From assembly GCA_004356825.1 (NCBI GenBank), contig SMXC01000319.1:1-32016 (forward strand): a stretch of 32,016 nt of DNA, in the 5' to 3' direction. The translations under genes were made by a program, and so were the position numbers. This stretch comes from Caldithrix sp. (lineage in GTDB: Bacteria; Zhuqueibacterota; Zhuqueibacteria; Oceanimicrobiales; Oceanimicrobiaceae). Under the pieces are notes generated by a model. That model did no database searches. It was not told the origin of the DNA and saw nothing but the letters and a program-made list of their open reading frames with translations. Of this stretch, positions 22,894-30,953 are shown piece after piece; position 1 is the first letter of the stretch, and every line of letters starts with the position of its first letter.

Positions 22894-23205
22894 TATTTGT
22901 TTTCTCAACCAGCGTAACCAAAACTATATTGAGTCCGAATTTATATCTAAGCTCAGAGTGAGGCGAAGGTGAGTATTAAAATGAAGTAAAAAGCAGTGAG
23001 AAAGGCAAGTAATTTGCAGGACATTAATTCGGCAGAAAAGTCACAGGAAAGCAACTCGCAACCTTATGGCGAATGTCAAGCATAACCGCTACCAAATCTG
23101 AGTGCGATTTGGGTACGATTTTTGTCCAAAGGTGTCCACATGTGCAAACAAAGAAGGCCTCCGTTTATGGCAGCATTTACATTGTAAATATTGAACTACC
23201 GTTTG
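22894..23205. other. 312 bases without a convincing gene
   Basis: Between the kinase remnant and tRNA-Gly. It contains a palindrome ATTTACATTGTAAAT (23175-23189) and no open frame with coding character; the 64-codon plus frame ending GVEPATFGLGSRRSTN is the familiar spurious translation of the antisense tRNA-Gly. No integrase motif could be found. Confidence 0.5.
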
Positions 23206-23252
23206 AGCGAATGACGGGGGTCGAACCCGCGACCTTCGGCTTGGGAAGCCGA
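23194..23252 (-). repeat. tRNA-Gly 3' half, direct repeat copy 2 (within and just past the intact tRNA)
   Basis: This is the partner of 20171-20231. Identity starts about 12 bases beyond the tRNA 3' end (AACTACC on the plus strand) and ends at the 5' side of the anticodon stem. Confidence 0.8.
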
Positions 23253-23278
23253 CGCTCTACCAACTGAGCTACATTCGC
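23206..23278 (-). tRNA. tRNA-Gly (anticodon CCC)
   Basis: A full cloverleaf of 73 bases: acceptor GCGAATG/CATTCGC, D arm GCTC-AGTTGGTAGA-GC type, anticodon stem TCGGC/GCCGA with loop TTCCCAA (anticodon CCC), T arm GCGGG-TTCGACC-CCCGT, and discriminator T as usual for bacterial tRNA-Gly. CCA is not encoded. Confidence 0.95.
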
Positions 23279-23299
23279 GTATTTATCAGAGACAAGTTT

Positions 23300-23327
23300 A
23301 CTTTAAAAAAATAGCGATAAAAGTCAA
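23300..23327 (-). promoter_or_regulatory. Possible promoter of tRNA-Gly
   Basis: TTGACT (23322-23327), a 16-base spacer and TAAAGT (23300-23305) lie just before the tRNA and directly next to the miaA stop. The -35 is good; the -10 is weak. Confidence 0.4.
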
Positions 23328-23328
23328 G

Positions 23329-24270
23329 CTAATTTTGACCGCCGTGGCTTTCAAATAAGCGGTGACTAAAATTTGCTATCTCATTAAGACTATCAAACTT
23401 ACCTAAATCGACCCAATCAATTCGTTCGTCTTTCCTAAACCAGGTCATCTGCCTTTTGGCGTAGTTTCTGGTTTTCTGTTTGATTAAGGCAGCCATTTCA
23501 GAGATGCTTAACTTGCCGTCTAAATATAAAAAGCCTTCCTGGTAACCAACAGACTGCAACGCATTGAGATCTTGTCCGTATCCCATTTTCCGTAACTCGT
23601 GAACTTCATCTAACAAACCCAACTCAAGCATGATATCGACTCTTTCTTCAATTCGTTTGTATAACTCACTTCGTTCTAAAGTGAGACCAATGATACATGG
23701 CGAAAATTCTGCCGGCTGCGGTTTTCTATCGACGAAGTTAGAAAACGGCTCGCCCGTGACTTCAAAAACTTCCAGGGCGCGCATGATTCTTTGCGAGTCG
23801 GTCGGGTGCAGTTTCGCAGCGGTCCTGGGGTCAATTGTTTTTAATCTGCTATGCAACACTGAAATTCCGTTTTCGCCGGCTTCCTTTTTCAGGTTTGTCT
23901 TTACCCGTTCATCCGCGATTTTGGGTTCAAACAAACCATCGATCAAAGCCCGGATGTAAAGCCCGGAGCCGCCAACGACCATTGGCTGCATCCCCCGTTT
24001 CTGAATCTCGACAATGCAGACTCGGGCCTCACTGCCAAATTGGCCGGCGCTGTAATATTCATCGGGAGTTTTTATATCTATAAAATGATGCGGGACCGCC
24101 GCCAACTCTTCTTTGGTTGGCTTGGCGGTCCCGATAGTCATAAATTCATAAATCTGGCGTGAATCGGCCGACACGATTTCGCCTTTCAGCCGTTCTGCCA
24201 GTTTAATGGCAAGCGCTGTTTTACCGATTCCGGTCGGACCGACAATAAAGAGTACCCGGTCTTGCTTCAA
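23329..24270 (-). CDS. miaA: tRNA dimethylallyltransferase
   Basis: Adds a dimethylallyl group to A37 of tRNAs reading UNN codons. P-loop GPTGIGKTAL is at the N terminus, followed by SADSRQIYEFMTIGTAKP, VPHHFID, VVGGSGLYIRAL, and the tRNA-contacting part with SVGYQEGFLYLDG and KQKTRNYAKRQMTWFRKD. At 313 residues it has normal length. The start is TTG, overlapping the hflC stop (TTGA), so it is translationally coupled as the last gene of hflK-hflC-miaA. The miaA-hfl linkage is known from proteobacteria as well. Confidence 0.96.
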   Translation of the reverse strand: MKQDRVLFIVGPTGIGKTALAIKLAERLKGEIVSADSRQIYEFMTIGTAKPTKEELAAVPHHFIDIKTPDEYYSAGQFGSEARVCIVEIQKRGMQPMVVGGSGLYIRALIDGLFEPKIADERVKTNLKKEAGENGISVLHSRLKTIDPRTAAKLHPTDSQRIMRALEVFEVTGEPFSNFVDRKPQPAEFSPCIIGLTLERSELYKRIEERVDIMLELGLLDEVHELRKMGYGQDLNALQSVGYQEGFLYLDGKLSISEMAALIKQKTRNYAKRQMTWFRKDERIDWVDLGKFDSLNEIANFSHRLFESHGGQN

Positions 24271-25211
24271 TTACGAATTTTTTTGAAAAATCTCAAATAC
24301 TCGTTATTCGTGTTCAAAATGAGCGTGGTATTTGAATTCATCGTTATCTTGTAAGACTCTAAAGTTTCTATAAATGAATAAAACTCCGGATCTCGGCCAA
24401 AAGAGTTCGCATAAATTATCGTGGCTTCTGCGTCCGCCCGGCCCTTGATCTTCTGGGCTTCGCGATAGGCCTCAGAACTAATCCTCTGATACTCCTTTTG
24501 ACGTTCACCATCGATTTCAGCTTTGCGGCCTTGTCCTTCTGAGCGGGATTTTTCAGCGATTCGCTTCCTTTCTGAAATCATCCGTTCATAGACTTTTTCC
24601 CGAACTTCTTCAATGTAATTAATCCTCTTAATCCGAACATCCAGCAACTCAATGCCGAACTCCGGCATCGCCTGCGCGGCCTTTGCCAAAATCTCTCTGG
24701 TAATCTTGTCGCGTCCTTTTTCGATTTTAAGAAGGATTCTTTGTGTCCCGATCCTTCCCTGTTCTTCAATCGTAGTCTGCATCTCACGATTGGAATTTCG
24801 AACAGCTTCCAGGAGCAGGTTTTCGGAAATAAAATTTCTTGTTGCGCTATCGATGATATCGTCAAGCCGACTCTGGGCAAGGAGCTCATCGCCTCTAACC
24901 GACTGCAGGAATTTCAAAGGGTCTATAATTCGCCAGCGGCCAAATGTGTCGACATGAATATACTTTTTATCAGAAGTCGGAATTTGATTCTCGTCACCAT
25001 CCCATTCAAGAACGCGTTTGTCAAATTTTCTCACCTCCTGGATAAAGGGTAACTTAAAGTTTAAACCGGCCGTCGTGATCGGCTTACCAACCGGTTTTCC
25101 AAATTGCAGCAGGATCGCCTGCTCCGTTTCATCAACAACAAAAAGCGAACCCATTAAAATCACCAGCGCTATAACACCCAGTACACCTCCGGTAATCATT
25201 TTTCTCTTCAT
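24267..25211 (-). CDS. hflC: HflC-like SPFH protein
   Basis: Partner of HflK; the pair forms a large membrane cage around the FtsH protease and limits its action. One N-terminal membrane helix (about 5-25) is followed by the SPFH domain: ETEQAILLQFGKPVG, LNFKLPFIQEVRKFDKRVLE, VDTFGRWRIIDPLKFL, then DVRIKRINYIEEVREKVYER and a charged coiled coil with ADAEATIIYANSFGRDPEFYSF. Length of 314 is typical. Its ATG overlaps the hflK stop (ATGA) and its own stop overlaps miaA. Confidence 0.94.
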   Translation of the reverse strand: MKRKMITGGVLGVIALVILMGSLFVVDETEQAILLQFGKPVGKPITTAGLNFKLPFIQEVRKFDKRVLEWDGDENQIPTSDKKYIHVDTFGRWRIIDPLKFLQSVRGDELLAQSRLDDIIDSATRNFISENLLLEAVRNSNREMQTTIEEQGRIGTQRILLKIEKGRDKITREILAKAAQAMPEFGIELLDVRIKRINYIEEVREKVYERMISERKRIAEKSRSEGQGRKAEIDGERQKEYQRISSEAYREAQKIKGRADAEATIIYANSFGRDPEFYSFIETLESYKITMNSNTTLILNTNNEYLRFFKKIRN

Positions 25212-26197
25212 TTCGATGCCACCTCCTTTTTCCCTAATTGCAGCAATTGAATAAGACCCTGCTGCTGTTCATCAACCACGTAAATGTTTTCTATGTTAGG
25301 TAGAACTTCCAACATCGTTTCGAGATAAAGTCGCCGCCGCGTAACATCTTTGGCTTTGCTATATTCTCTCCAGACCGCCAAAAACTTTGCCGCATCCCCC
25401 TTGGCTCTGTTTACGCGATTAAGTGCATATCCTTCAGCTTCACTAATCGCTTGCTTTGCTTGACCTTCCGCTTGCGGAATAATTTTGTTGTAGGCCTCTA
25501 ACGCCTGGTTGATGATGCGTTCCTTTTCCTGTCTCGCTTCATTCACTTCGTTAAAAGCCGGTTGTACCGGTTTAGGCGGGTTGACGTCCTGCAGTTTGAT
25601 AGTCACGACCTTGAGTCCGGTGGCGTAATCATCCAAAACACTTTGCGTTAGCCGCTGCGCCTCATCTTCAATCTCCTGGCGGCCTAACACTATGACTTCA
25701 TCGACGCTGCGATCGCCGACAACTTGCCGCATCACAGACTCGGAAACATCGCGCAAAGTCTCTCTAACGTTCCTGACATTAAAAAGATATTTTACCGGAT
25801 CATTAATTCGGTATTGCACAATCCACTCGACTAAAGCCGAATTCAAGTCGCCGGTGAGCATCAGGGATTCGTCACTAAAGGTGTCTCTAAGGTACTGTGT
25901 GCGCACCCCGGCTTGGGCCGTACGAAAGCCGAATTCTTCCTTGTAAACATTCTGCACCTTAACTTTCGTCACAGTTTCGGTGCCAAATGGAATTCTAAAA
26001 TGCAGCCCGGGTTGCGTCGTGCGAATGTAAGCGCCAAAGCGTTGAATGACCCCTACCTCGTTGGTGTCAACGGTGTAAAAAGAAGTGAATACAAAGATCA
26101 ATGCTAAAAAAGCGATTCCACCTATAAATACCATTTTTTTTGATACATCAGGTAACTCAATGATCTCGCCGCCTACATTGATTGTTTTGCGTGCCAT
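25208..26197 (-). CDS. hflK: HflK-like SPFH protein
   Basis: A 329-residue SPFH protein with one membrane helix (about 22-42: VFIGGIAFLALIFVFTSFY). The SPFH core has TNEVGVIQRFGAY, PGLHFRIPFGTETV, LNSALVEWIVQYRINDPVKY and LQDVNPPKPVQPAFNEVNEA, with the coiled coil INQALEAYNKIIPQAEGQAK. It lacks the long Gly-rich N terminus of E. coli HflK. The ATG follows GGAGGG. It is the first gene of hflK-hflC-miaA. Confidence 0.94.
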   Translation of the reverse strand: MARKTINVGGEIIELPDVSKKMVFIGGIAFLALIFVFTSFYTVDTNEVGVIQRFGAYIRTTQPGLHFRIPFGTETVTKVKVQNVYKEEFGFRTAQAGVRTQYLRDTFSDESLMLTGDLNSALVEWIVQYRINDPVKYLFNVRNVRETLRDVSESVMRQVVGDRSVDEVIVLGRQEIEDEAQRLTQSVLDDYATGLKVVTIKLQDVNPPKPVQPAFNEVNEARQEKERIINQALEAYNKIIPQAEGQAKQAISEAEGYALNRVNRAKGDAAKFLAVWREYSKAKDVTRRRLYLETMLEVLPNIENIYVVDEQQQGLIQLLQLGKKEVASK

Positions 26198-26242
26198 TAT
26201 TACCCTCCTAAATTAGATATGAATTTCCTTCATTCAGAAATT

Positions 26243-26271
26243 ATAATAGTCAAATCGAATGAAATGCGCAA
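26243..26271 (-). promoter_or_regulatory. Possible promoter of hflK-hflC-miaA
   Basis: TTGCGC (26266-26271), a 17-base spacer and TATTAT (26243-26248) lie about 45 bases before the hflK start. Spacing is ideal and both boxes are partial matches. Confidence 0.4.
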
Positions 26272-26316
26272 GCTTTTAATGAGCCCGCTTAATGATTTAT
26301 GTGATGCACTACTAAG

Positions 26317-26443
26317 TGATTGACCGAAAAGCGGCAAAACTAAAGTTTTGCACTTCAAAATTCAACATGTTTGTTCTGATACAATAACTTGTGTTTATTG
26401 GAGTGCGATGCTTCAGCATTGCAGAGCACTTTTCGGTCCATCA
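26317..26443. mobile_element. 127-bp inverted-repeat element (MITE-like)
   Basis: Terminal arms TGATTGACCGAAAAGCG (26317-26333) and the complement of 26427-26443 (TGATGGACCGAAAAGTG) match at 15 of 17 bases. Inside are two further palindromes: GCAAAACTAAAGTTTTGC near the left end and ATGCTTCAGCAT near the right end. No coding frame is present. Short flanks ACTA are shared but a target duplication is not certain. Either a non-autonomous transposable element or a large structured repeat. Confidence 0.55.
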
Positions 26444-26657
26444 ACTACGTGAACCCTTTTGCTCCGGTTTTATTCATTTTTCTAATTTGACTGGATTGAT
26501 TGAAAAGAGGGACAAGATTTCCTGCAAAAACATGTAGAGTTTCAGGTAAATGGTTTTTATATTCAACCAAATTTATTGTCAAATTTTGGTCGATTGCAAA
26601 AATTGTCAGCAAGTCATTCAGACATTTCTGACTTACGTTTTTTTGAAAAAGTGCCTT

Positions 26658-27437
26658 ATGAAATTAAACATTAAAAAATATGGGACAGATGGACCCGCGG
26701 TCCTTGTTTTACACGGGCTGCTTGGATCATCTCAAAACTGGCATAGCGCCGCAACGAAACTAAGCAAGAAGTTTCAGATCCTGGTACCGGATCAAAGAAA
26801 CCACGGAGACTCGCCCCATGGAACCCATACTATTCAACGGCTGAGTGAAGATGCCTTAAATCTGCTGGATCAACAAAACATCGATAAAATATTCTTAATC
26901 GGCCACTCCATGGGTGGATTAGCTGCAATGTCATTTTCCTTTAAAAATCCGCAACGCCTCAAGGGACTCATCGTGGTGGATATCGCACCTGTTTCACAGA
27001 TGGATCGAATGGACTGGATTTTTGAAGCTTTGGCTGCTGTCGATTTATCTGCAGTCAAGCAAAGGCAGCATGCTGAAGAACAGTTGGCAATAAACATCTC
27101 AAGTCCGCTTGTCCGGCAATTCCTGCTGCAGAACCTGAAAAGGCAGGAAGATGGAACCTACGCCTGGCGCTGCAATTTGCCGGAGCTGCATATTTTTATC
27201 CAAAAAGACACCGGATTTGAGTTAAAAGAGAGTGATCAATATGAAGGTCCCACTTTGTTTATCGGCGGCGGACGATCGGAACATCGGATTGCAGAAAAGG
27301 AAGAACTCATTGCCAGGCATTTCCCGGATTACCAGCTGACGATGATTCCGAATGCCGGACACTGGGTCCATTTTGAGGCCATGGAAGAATTTATCACCAC
27401 CGTTACGGACTTTATTTCCGGCAAACCAAGGGAGTGA
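26658..27437 (+). CDS. Alpha/beta-hydrolase esterase (YbfF-like)
   Basis: A 259-residue soluble hydrolase. The oxyanion region VLVLHGLLGSSQNW, then VPDQRNHGDSPHG, the nucleophile elbow GHSMGG (Ser84) and the C-terminal histidine in IPNAGHWVHFE give a complete-looking catalytic set. The DQRNHGxS...H pattern resembles the YbfF/ABHD11 esterases of acyl thioesters or small esters; the substrate is unknown. The ATG at 26658 begins the conserved domain; the longer frame from 26550 adds 36 unlikely residues. Neither start has a good ribosome site. It converges with the patatin-like gene. Confidence 0.88.
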   Translation: MKLNIKKYGTDGPAVLVLHGLLGSSQNWHSAATKLSKKFQILVPDQRNHGDSPHGTHTIQRLSEDALNLLDQQNIDKIFLIGHSMGGLAAMSFSFKNPQRLKGLIVVDIAPVSQMDRMDWIFEALAAVDLSAVKQRQHAEEQLAINISSPLVRQFLLQNLKRQEDGTYAWRCNLPELHIFIQKDTGFELKESDQYEGPTLFIGGGRSEHRIAEKEELIARHFPDYQLTMIPNAGHWVHFEAMEEFITTVTDFISGKPRE

Positions 27438-27494
27438 TATTGAGTCCGAATAAAACAACCCGCACACTGTACTCTCCCCGCTACGCCCCCAAAC

Positions 27495-28568
27495 TTACAG
27501 CGGTCTAACCAGTTCAGGCCGCAGACCTTTTTCGCCAATCTCAAGAAACGCATCTGCCATTCGCTCGCTTTCGCCGATGACGGTTCGCCAATAAGACATG
27601 CGCTCCGCGTCTCTGCCGGCAAAGCGTTTGAAATCGCCGCGATCCGGTATTTTCCCGAACGGCAGCGTCGCCACAAAAGCAGGTGATGGCGCAACCAACA
27701 GCACATTTTGCATGTTGCCTGGCACAGGTTTGCCCCAGGGCAGGCTCTTATCAAACCAGCCTGGAATCACCCGACCTGTGTAATGCGGAAACAATACGAT
27801 ACCATCATCGACGGCAAACGGAATGTCCAGGTGGTAGTCGACAATACCGCCATCGCGATAAACTCCCGGCGGCGCGCCTGGAATGTCTCGCACGCCTGAC
27901 ATCACCAGCGGGATTGATCCGGACGCGAGGATAGCCGGCTTTAGGTTGGCGGCAGTGAGGGGTACGGTTCTCGGCTGAAATCCGTTTGTTTCGACAACCG
28001 GGACTTGCGTTTGATTATAAAACAGGGTTTGTTCATAGAACAAACTCAGGCTCTTGCGACTGAGCAGGTTGCTGATGGCGGAGACCACAAGACCAGAGCT
28101 CAAGGCGATGCCGTTTTCAGACGCCACTACCGGTTTGCACCGCACGGCCAATAAATTCAAGCGCCATGAAGGATGACTCAAGACTTCTTCGACCGTGGTT
28201 TCGTCGAGAAAACAGTCGAGAATTTTTTGGCTCCCGGCTGTGACTTCTGCCGCAGATGGTTTAGCAGAATATGTTTGCTGAATATATGCGTCCTGAAACT
28301 TGTCGAGGGCGCCAACGGGATCCTTTTGAGTCGCACAGGCAAACCGCCAGGCCGCGATAGATGAGCCGATGAGAACAAGCGGCTCAGCAGCAGGCAGCAG
28401 CCACTGCGAAAAAAGTACCCTGTCGAGCTCTCCAAGCACGAGCCACTTGGGACCTCCGGCCGCTCCGGCAATGACTTTGACTTGCCCCGGCCCGAAGCCG
28501 TCGCGCTTGATGATTTCGAGAGCATTTGAACCGGCGTAGAACGTCAGCGGAAATGGGTCTGTGGTCAT
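27495..28568 (-). CDS. Patatin-like phospholipase-family protein
   Basis: A 357-residue protein from the ATG at 28568; an in-frame start at 28637 adds 23 basic residues and seems less likely. The N-terminal KVIAGAAGGPKWLVLGELDR, the nucleophile motif LIGSSIAAWRFAC (Ser70 in G-x-S-x-A) and the catalytic-type Asp in VYRDGGIVDYHLD follow patatin order, with GSIPLVMSGV between them. Patatins hydrolyse acyl esters of lipids with a Ser-Asp dyad. This subfamily (GAxGGPKW...IGSSIxAWR) is annotated as patatin-like but little studied. No signal peptide. Confidence 0.82.
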   Translation of the reverse strand: MTTDPFPLTFYAGSNALEIIKRDGFGPGQVKVIAGAAGGPKWLVLGELDRVLFSQWLLPAAEPLVLIGSSIAAWRFACATQKDPVGALDKFQDAYIQQTYSAKPSAAEVTAGSQKILDCFLDETTVEEVLSHPSWRLNLLAVRCKPVVASENGIALSSGLVVSAISNLLSRKSLSLFYEQTLFYNQTQVPVVETNGFQPRTVPLTAANLKPAILASGSIPLVMSGVRDIPGAPPGVYRDGGIVDYHLDIPFAVDDGIVLFPHYTGRVIPGWFDKSLPWGKPVPGNMQNVLLVAPSPAFVATLPFGKIPDRGDFKRFAGRDAERMSYWRTVIGESERMADAFLEIGEKGLRPELVRPL

Positions 28569-28712
28569 CACAATGATGCAGTTTCCTCTGCTGGGGTGAG
28601 ATTTTTTCGCGGCGCGCCGCTTTGCCTGCCGGAACACCCTGATAGGCTGAGTACGTGGCTGCCAAGCCGCTTGGAGAATGCAAGCAGTACCCTGGAATGT
28701 CCCCGTCTGAAC

Positions 28713-29705
28713 TTAGCCGAGCTTCTCCCGGACTTTCAATATTACAGGCAAATGATCTGAGAAACCCTGCGGATTGTATTCTCTGCCTTTTGAAGGCCGG
28801 TAGTGACGAATAACCTTGTCGCCTTTTACCATTCCAGGGATGGTAAAAATCCGGATGTCTTCAGGCTTGCAATAAATACCGCTTTCATGGAGACCGGCAC
28901 GATTCGTCAAGAGCTGATCAAGCATACCCCAAACGCCGCCATAGGAACAGGTCCCATGGTGGCCATCCATCACCGTCCACATAAAATTATAAAGATACGG
29001 GTTTCTAGCTCTCTTCGAAACCACTTTACTTATGCTGCTGGTTGACAGGGCATAATTCGTCAACGACCGATTAAACGGCTCATCGTTAAAGTCCCCCATC
29101 ACAAACGTCGGGATTTCTCCGCGAATCTCCAGAATGCGCTCCAGGAAGTATGACAGGGTTTCGCCGGCCATCATCCGGTAGGGTTCGCTATCCATTTCTC
29201 CTCCCAGACGGGCAGGCCAGTGATTACCAATAACAATAAAATTCGAATTGGACTTGGTGGTGAAATTCGCCTGAACGATATCCCGCGTTGCACTGCGTTT
29301 TTGAATGATGTGTGAGAAGACCCGCTCTTTACCCGTGCTTGGATCGATCTCAATATCAAACTTATTTTTATCGTAAATAAAGGCAACATCAATACCGCGC
29401 CTGTCATCGGTATCGTCGTGCACAATTCTGTAATCCCGATGCGTTAAATTCAATTTTGACACCAGCTTCTCTACCACGCCCAGTGATTCAACTTCACAGC
29501 AACCAAGCAGGTCGGGACCCTTATCATCATTCATTGCCGCTATTACCCTGGCGAGCTGCTTGATTTTGGTGTTAAGTTGGCTTGCATTCCAGCCTTCGAG
29601 TTCCCGCTTCAGCCGTTTCTGCAGCCAGTCAGGACGATTGGGGGAATTATTAATGTCAAAAAGATTTTCGACATTCCACCAGGCAAAATAATACTCATTC
29701 TCCAT
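28713..29705 (-). CDS. Endonuclease/exonuclease/phosphatase (EEP) family protein
   Basis: A 330-residue EEP-fold hydrolase without signal peptide. Catalytic-type motifs in order: AWWNVENLFD, CCEVE (metal-binding Glu), RRGIDVAFIYD, VIGNHWPAR (His), FVMGDFNDEP (Asp/Asn) and FSDHLPVIL (Asp-His). The fold covers DNases, RNases and lipid phosphatases that cleave phosphodiester or phosphomonoester bonds; the WNVENLFD opening and GNHWPAR are common in bacterial secreted or cytoplasmic nuclease-like members. It stands behind the REP-like hairpin and probably has its own promoter. Confidence 0.87.
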   Translation of the reverse strand: MENEYYFAWWNVENLFDINNSPNRPDWLQKRLKRELEGWNASQLNTKIKQLARVIAAMNDDKGPDLLGCCEVESLGVVEKLVSKLNLTHRDYRIVHDDTDDRRGIDVAFIYDKNKFDIEIDPSTGKERVFSHIIQKRSATRDIVQANFTTKSNSNFIVIGNHWPARLGGEMDSEPYRMMAGETLSYFLERILEIRGEIPTFVMGDFNDEPFNRSLTNYALSTSSISKVVSKRARNPYLYNFMWTVMDGHHGTCSYGGVWGMLDQLLTNRAGLHESGIYCKPEDIRIFTIPGMVKGDKVIRHYRPSKGREYNPQGFSDHLPVILKVREKLG

Positions 29706-29821
29706 AGTCCAGAATCCTCAGTTATAGGCGCGTGACGCGAATGTACAATTCTTAATGAGTTAACCACCTGTATTGGACAAGTCTTCCTGGTTTTCAAAAA
29801 AATAACATCCAACGGTCGGTC

Positions 29822-29876
29822 AGCAGATATCTAACCCTGACCGAGCCTTCGAGTCTGTCAGGGTTAGATATCTGCT
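29822..29876. repeat. Perfect 20-bp REP-like inverted repeat
   Basis: AGCAGATATCTAACCCTGAC (29822-29841) and its exact reverse complement (29857-29876) flank a 15-base loop CGAGCCTTCGAGTCT, which itself has CGA/TCG pairing. No T-run follows on either strand, so it is more like a REP unit than a terminator. It overlaps the stop codon of the neighbouring remnant. Confidence 0.85.
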
Positions 29877-30015
29877 ACGGCCAGAGCCAGCCAAAAATTC
29901 CGGCGGTAACCAGGCCATAAGGCAGTGCATCAAACTGGAATTTGCCGATCGCTTTCCAAGTTCGGCCAAACCAGATAGCATCCGAAACATAAGCTGCACC
30001 GCAAGCCAGCGAGTG
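29875..30015 (-). pseudogene. C-terminal remnant of a small membrane protein
   Basis: A minus-strand frame of 46 codons with no start reads HSLACGAAYVSDAIWFGRTW, then KAIGKFQFDALPYGLVTAGI and FGWLWP, stop. It has coding character, with two hydrophobic segments separated by IWFGRTWKA. The frame is closed by TAA just upstream and no start codon is available. The C-terminal ...YGLxTAGxFGWLWP ending is one I associate with uncharacterised small membrane proteins. Probably the tail of a gene lost by deletion. Confidence 0.55.
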
Positions 30016-30089
30016 TTACAGTGTTAAAAAAGTTTTTGAGGGTTAGAGGTGTCTTTCTTTTAACACTCAAAAACGTTAAGACCCAAACA

Positions 30090-30933
30090 CTAGGGTGAAA
30101 TATATTTTCTTATTTCATCGCTGGTCATGATGTTTTCCGCAGAGAAAGAATCATAAGAGCCGTAATCCAGAAGCTGTTGTGCAACGTTTTTCATCGTCGT
30201 CAAGCTTGCTCTGATTAAGCCCGGTCCGAGACTGAGCCGACTGACGCCAATCGCTTCCAACTCTTTCATTGAAGCAGCTGCTTTGGAAGCATAAACATTA
30301 ATCGGCGCTTTGGTTTCATCGCGAATTTTTTTCAAGGTTTCGATATCACCGGGTCCCATTGGATACAGACAGTCGGCGCCGGCATCAATATAGGCTTGGC
30401 CGCGGACGATTGTTTCTTCTATTTTTTTGGCGTGTGAAATTTCTCCCCGGCGGACGAAAACATCAATCCTTGCGTTGATGACCAGCGGGATGCCTTCTTC
30501 CACGGCCATTTTTCGGATTGTCCGGATGCGCTCACACTGAAATTCGATTGGATATAGAGGACTGCCTTCAACCGTACTGTCTTCAAAGTTTATTCCAACG
30601 GCCCCGGCCTGCAACACTTTGCGGATATTTTCAGCGACTTCATCCGGGTTGTTCGGCATAGCCACTTTCGATGTCCGCTGTCATCGGCAGTGCAACGCTT
30701 GAGGCAATTCGTTCAATTACATCGAGCATGACAGAAAATTTAATTTTCTGGCCGTCATCATAACCGAGAGAATAAGCCACAGCTGCGCTGGCGGTGGCGA
30801 CTGCCGGATAGCCCAAACCTTCCAACAATCGTGCGCCAAGCGGATCCCAGATATTGGGCAGAACGAGCAACTTTGGCTCGTGGTGCAGCGCCAGAAATTT
30901 CTCGGCTTTTTGAATTTGAGTGGTTTTATCCAC
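30090..30933 (-). pseudogene. PEP-mutase/isocitrate-lyase-family protein, frameshifted
   Basis: Two overlapping frames make one family protein. From ATG 30933 the first 97 residues include LLVLPNIWDPLGARLLEGLG, YPAVATASAAVAYSLGY and MTADIESGYAEQPG, then a stop. The second frame continues NPDEVAENIRKVLQAGAVGI, then NFEDS, INARIDVFVRRGE, YIDAGADCLYPMG and RLSLGPGLI. Joined as EQPDEVAEN at the run CCCGG (30644-30648), a one-base shift restores a normal 280-residue sequence. Family members cleave or rearrange C-C or P-C bonds of small acids (PEP mutase, methylisocitrate lyase, oxaloacetate hydrolase); the substrate is unknown. The rest of the gene is undamaged, so the shift may be a recent mutation or a sequencing error. 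Confidence 0.82.
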
Positions 30934-30953
30934 AGAGTCCTAAATTTTCACAT

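Larger units (their letters stand above)
26198..26657. other. 460-base intergenic region
   Basis: Divergent spacer between hflK (minus) and the hydrolase gene (plus). It holds the hflK ribosome site and possible promoter, the 127-bp inverted-repeat element and AT-rich sequence. A frame open from 26550 joins the hydrolase but its first 36 codons look non-coding. Confidence 0.6.
29706..30089. other. Intergenic region with hairpin and gene remnant
   Basis: Contains the perfect 20-bp hairpin (29822-29876), a 46-codon membrane-protein remnant (29875-30015) and, further right, a GTTTTTGAG/CTCAAAAAC inverted repeat around 30030-30074 near the end of the PEP-mutase-family gene. No intact gene. Confidence 0.6.

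Noticed and set aside
23073-23267. Plus-strand frame ending GVEPATFGLGSRRSTN
   Set aside because: This is the well-known spurious translation of the antisense strand of tRNA-Gly.
26550-26657. N-terminal extension of the alpha/beta hydrolase
   Set aside because: The 36 extra residues are not hydrolase-like and the conserved domain starts at the ATG at 26658.
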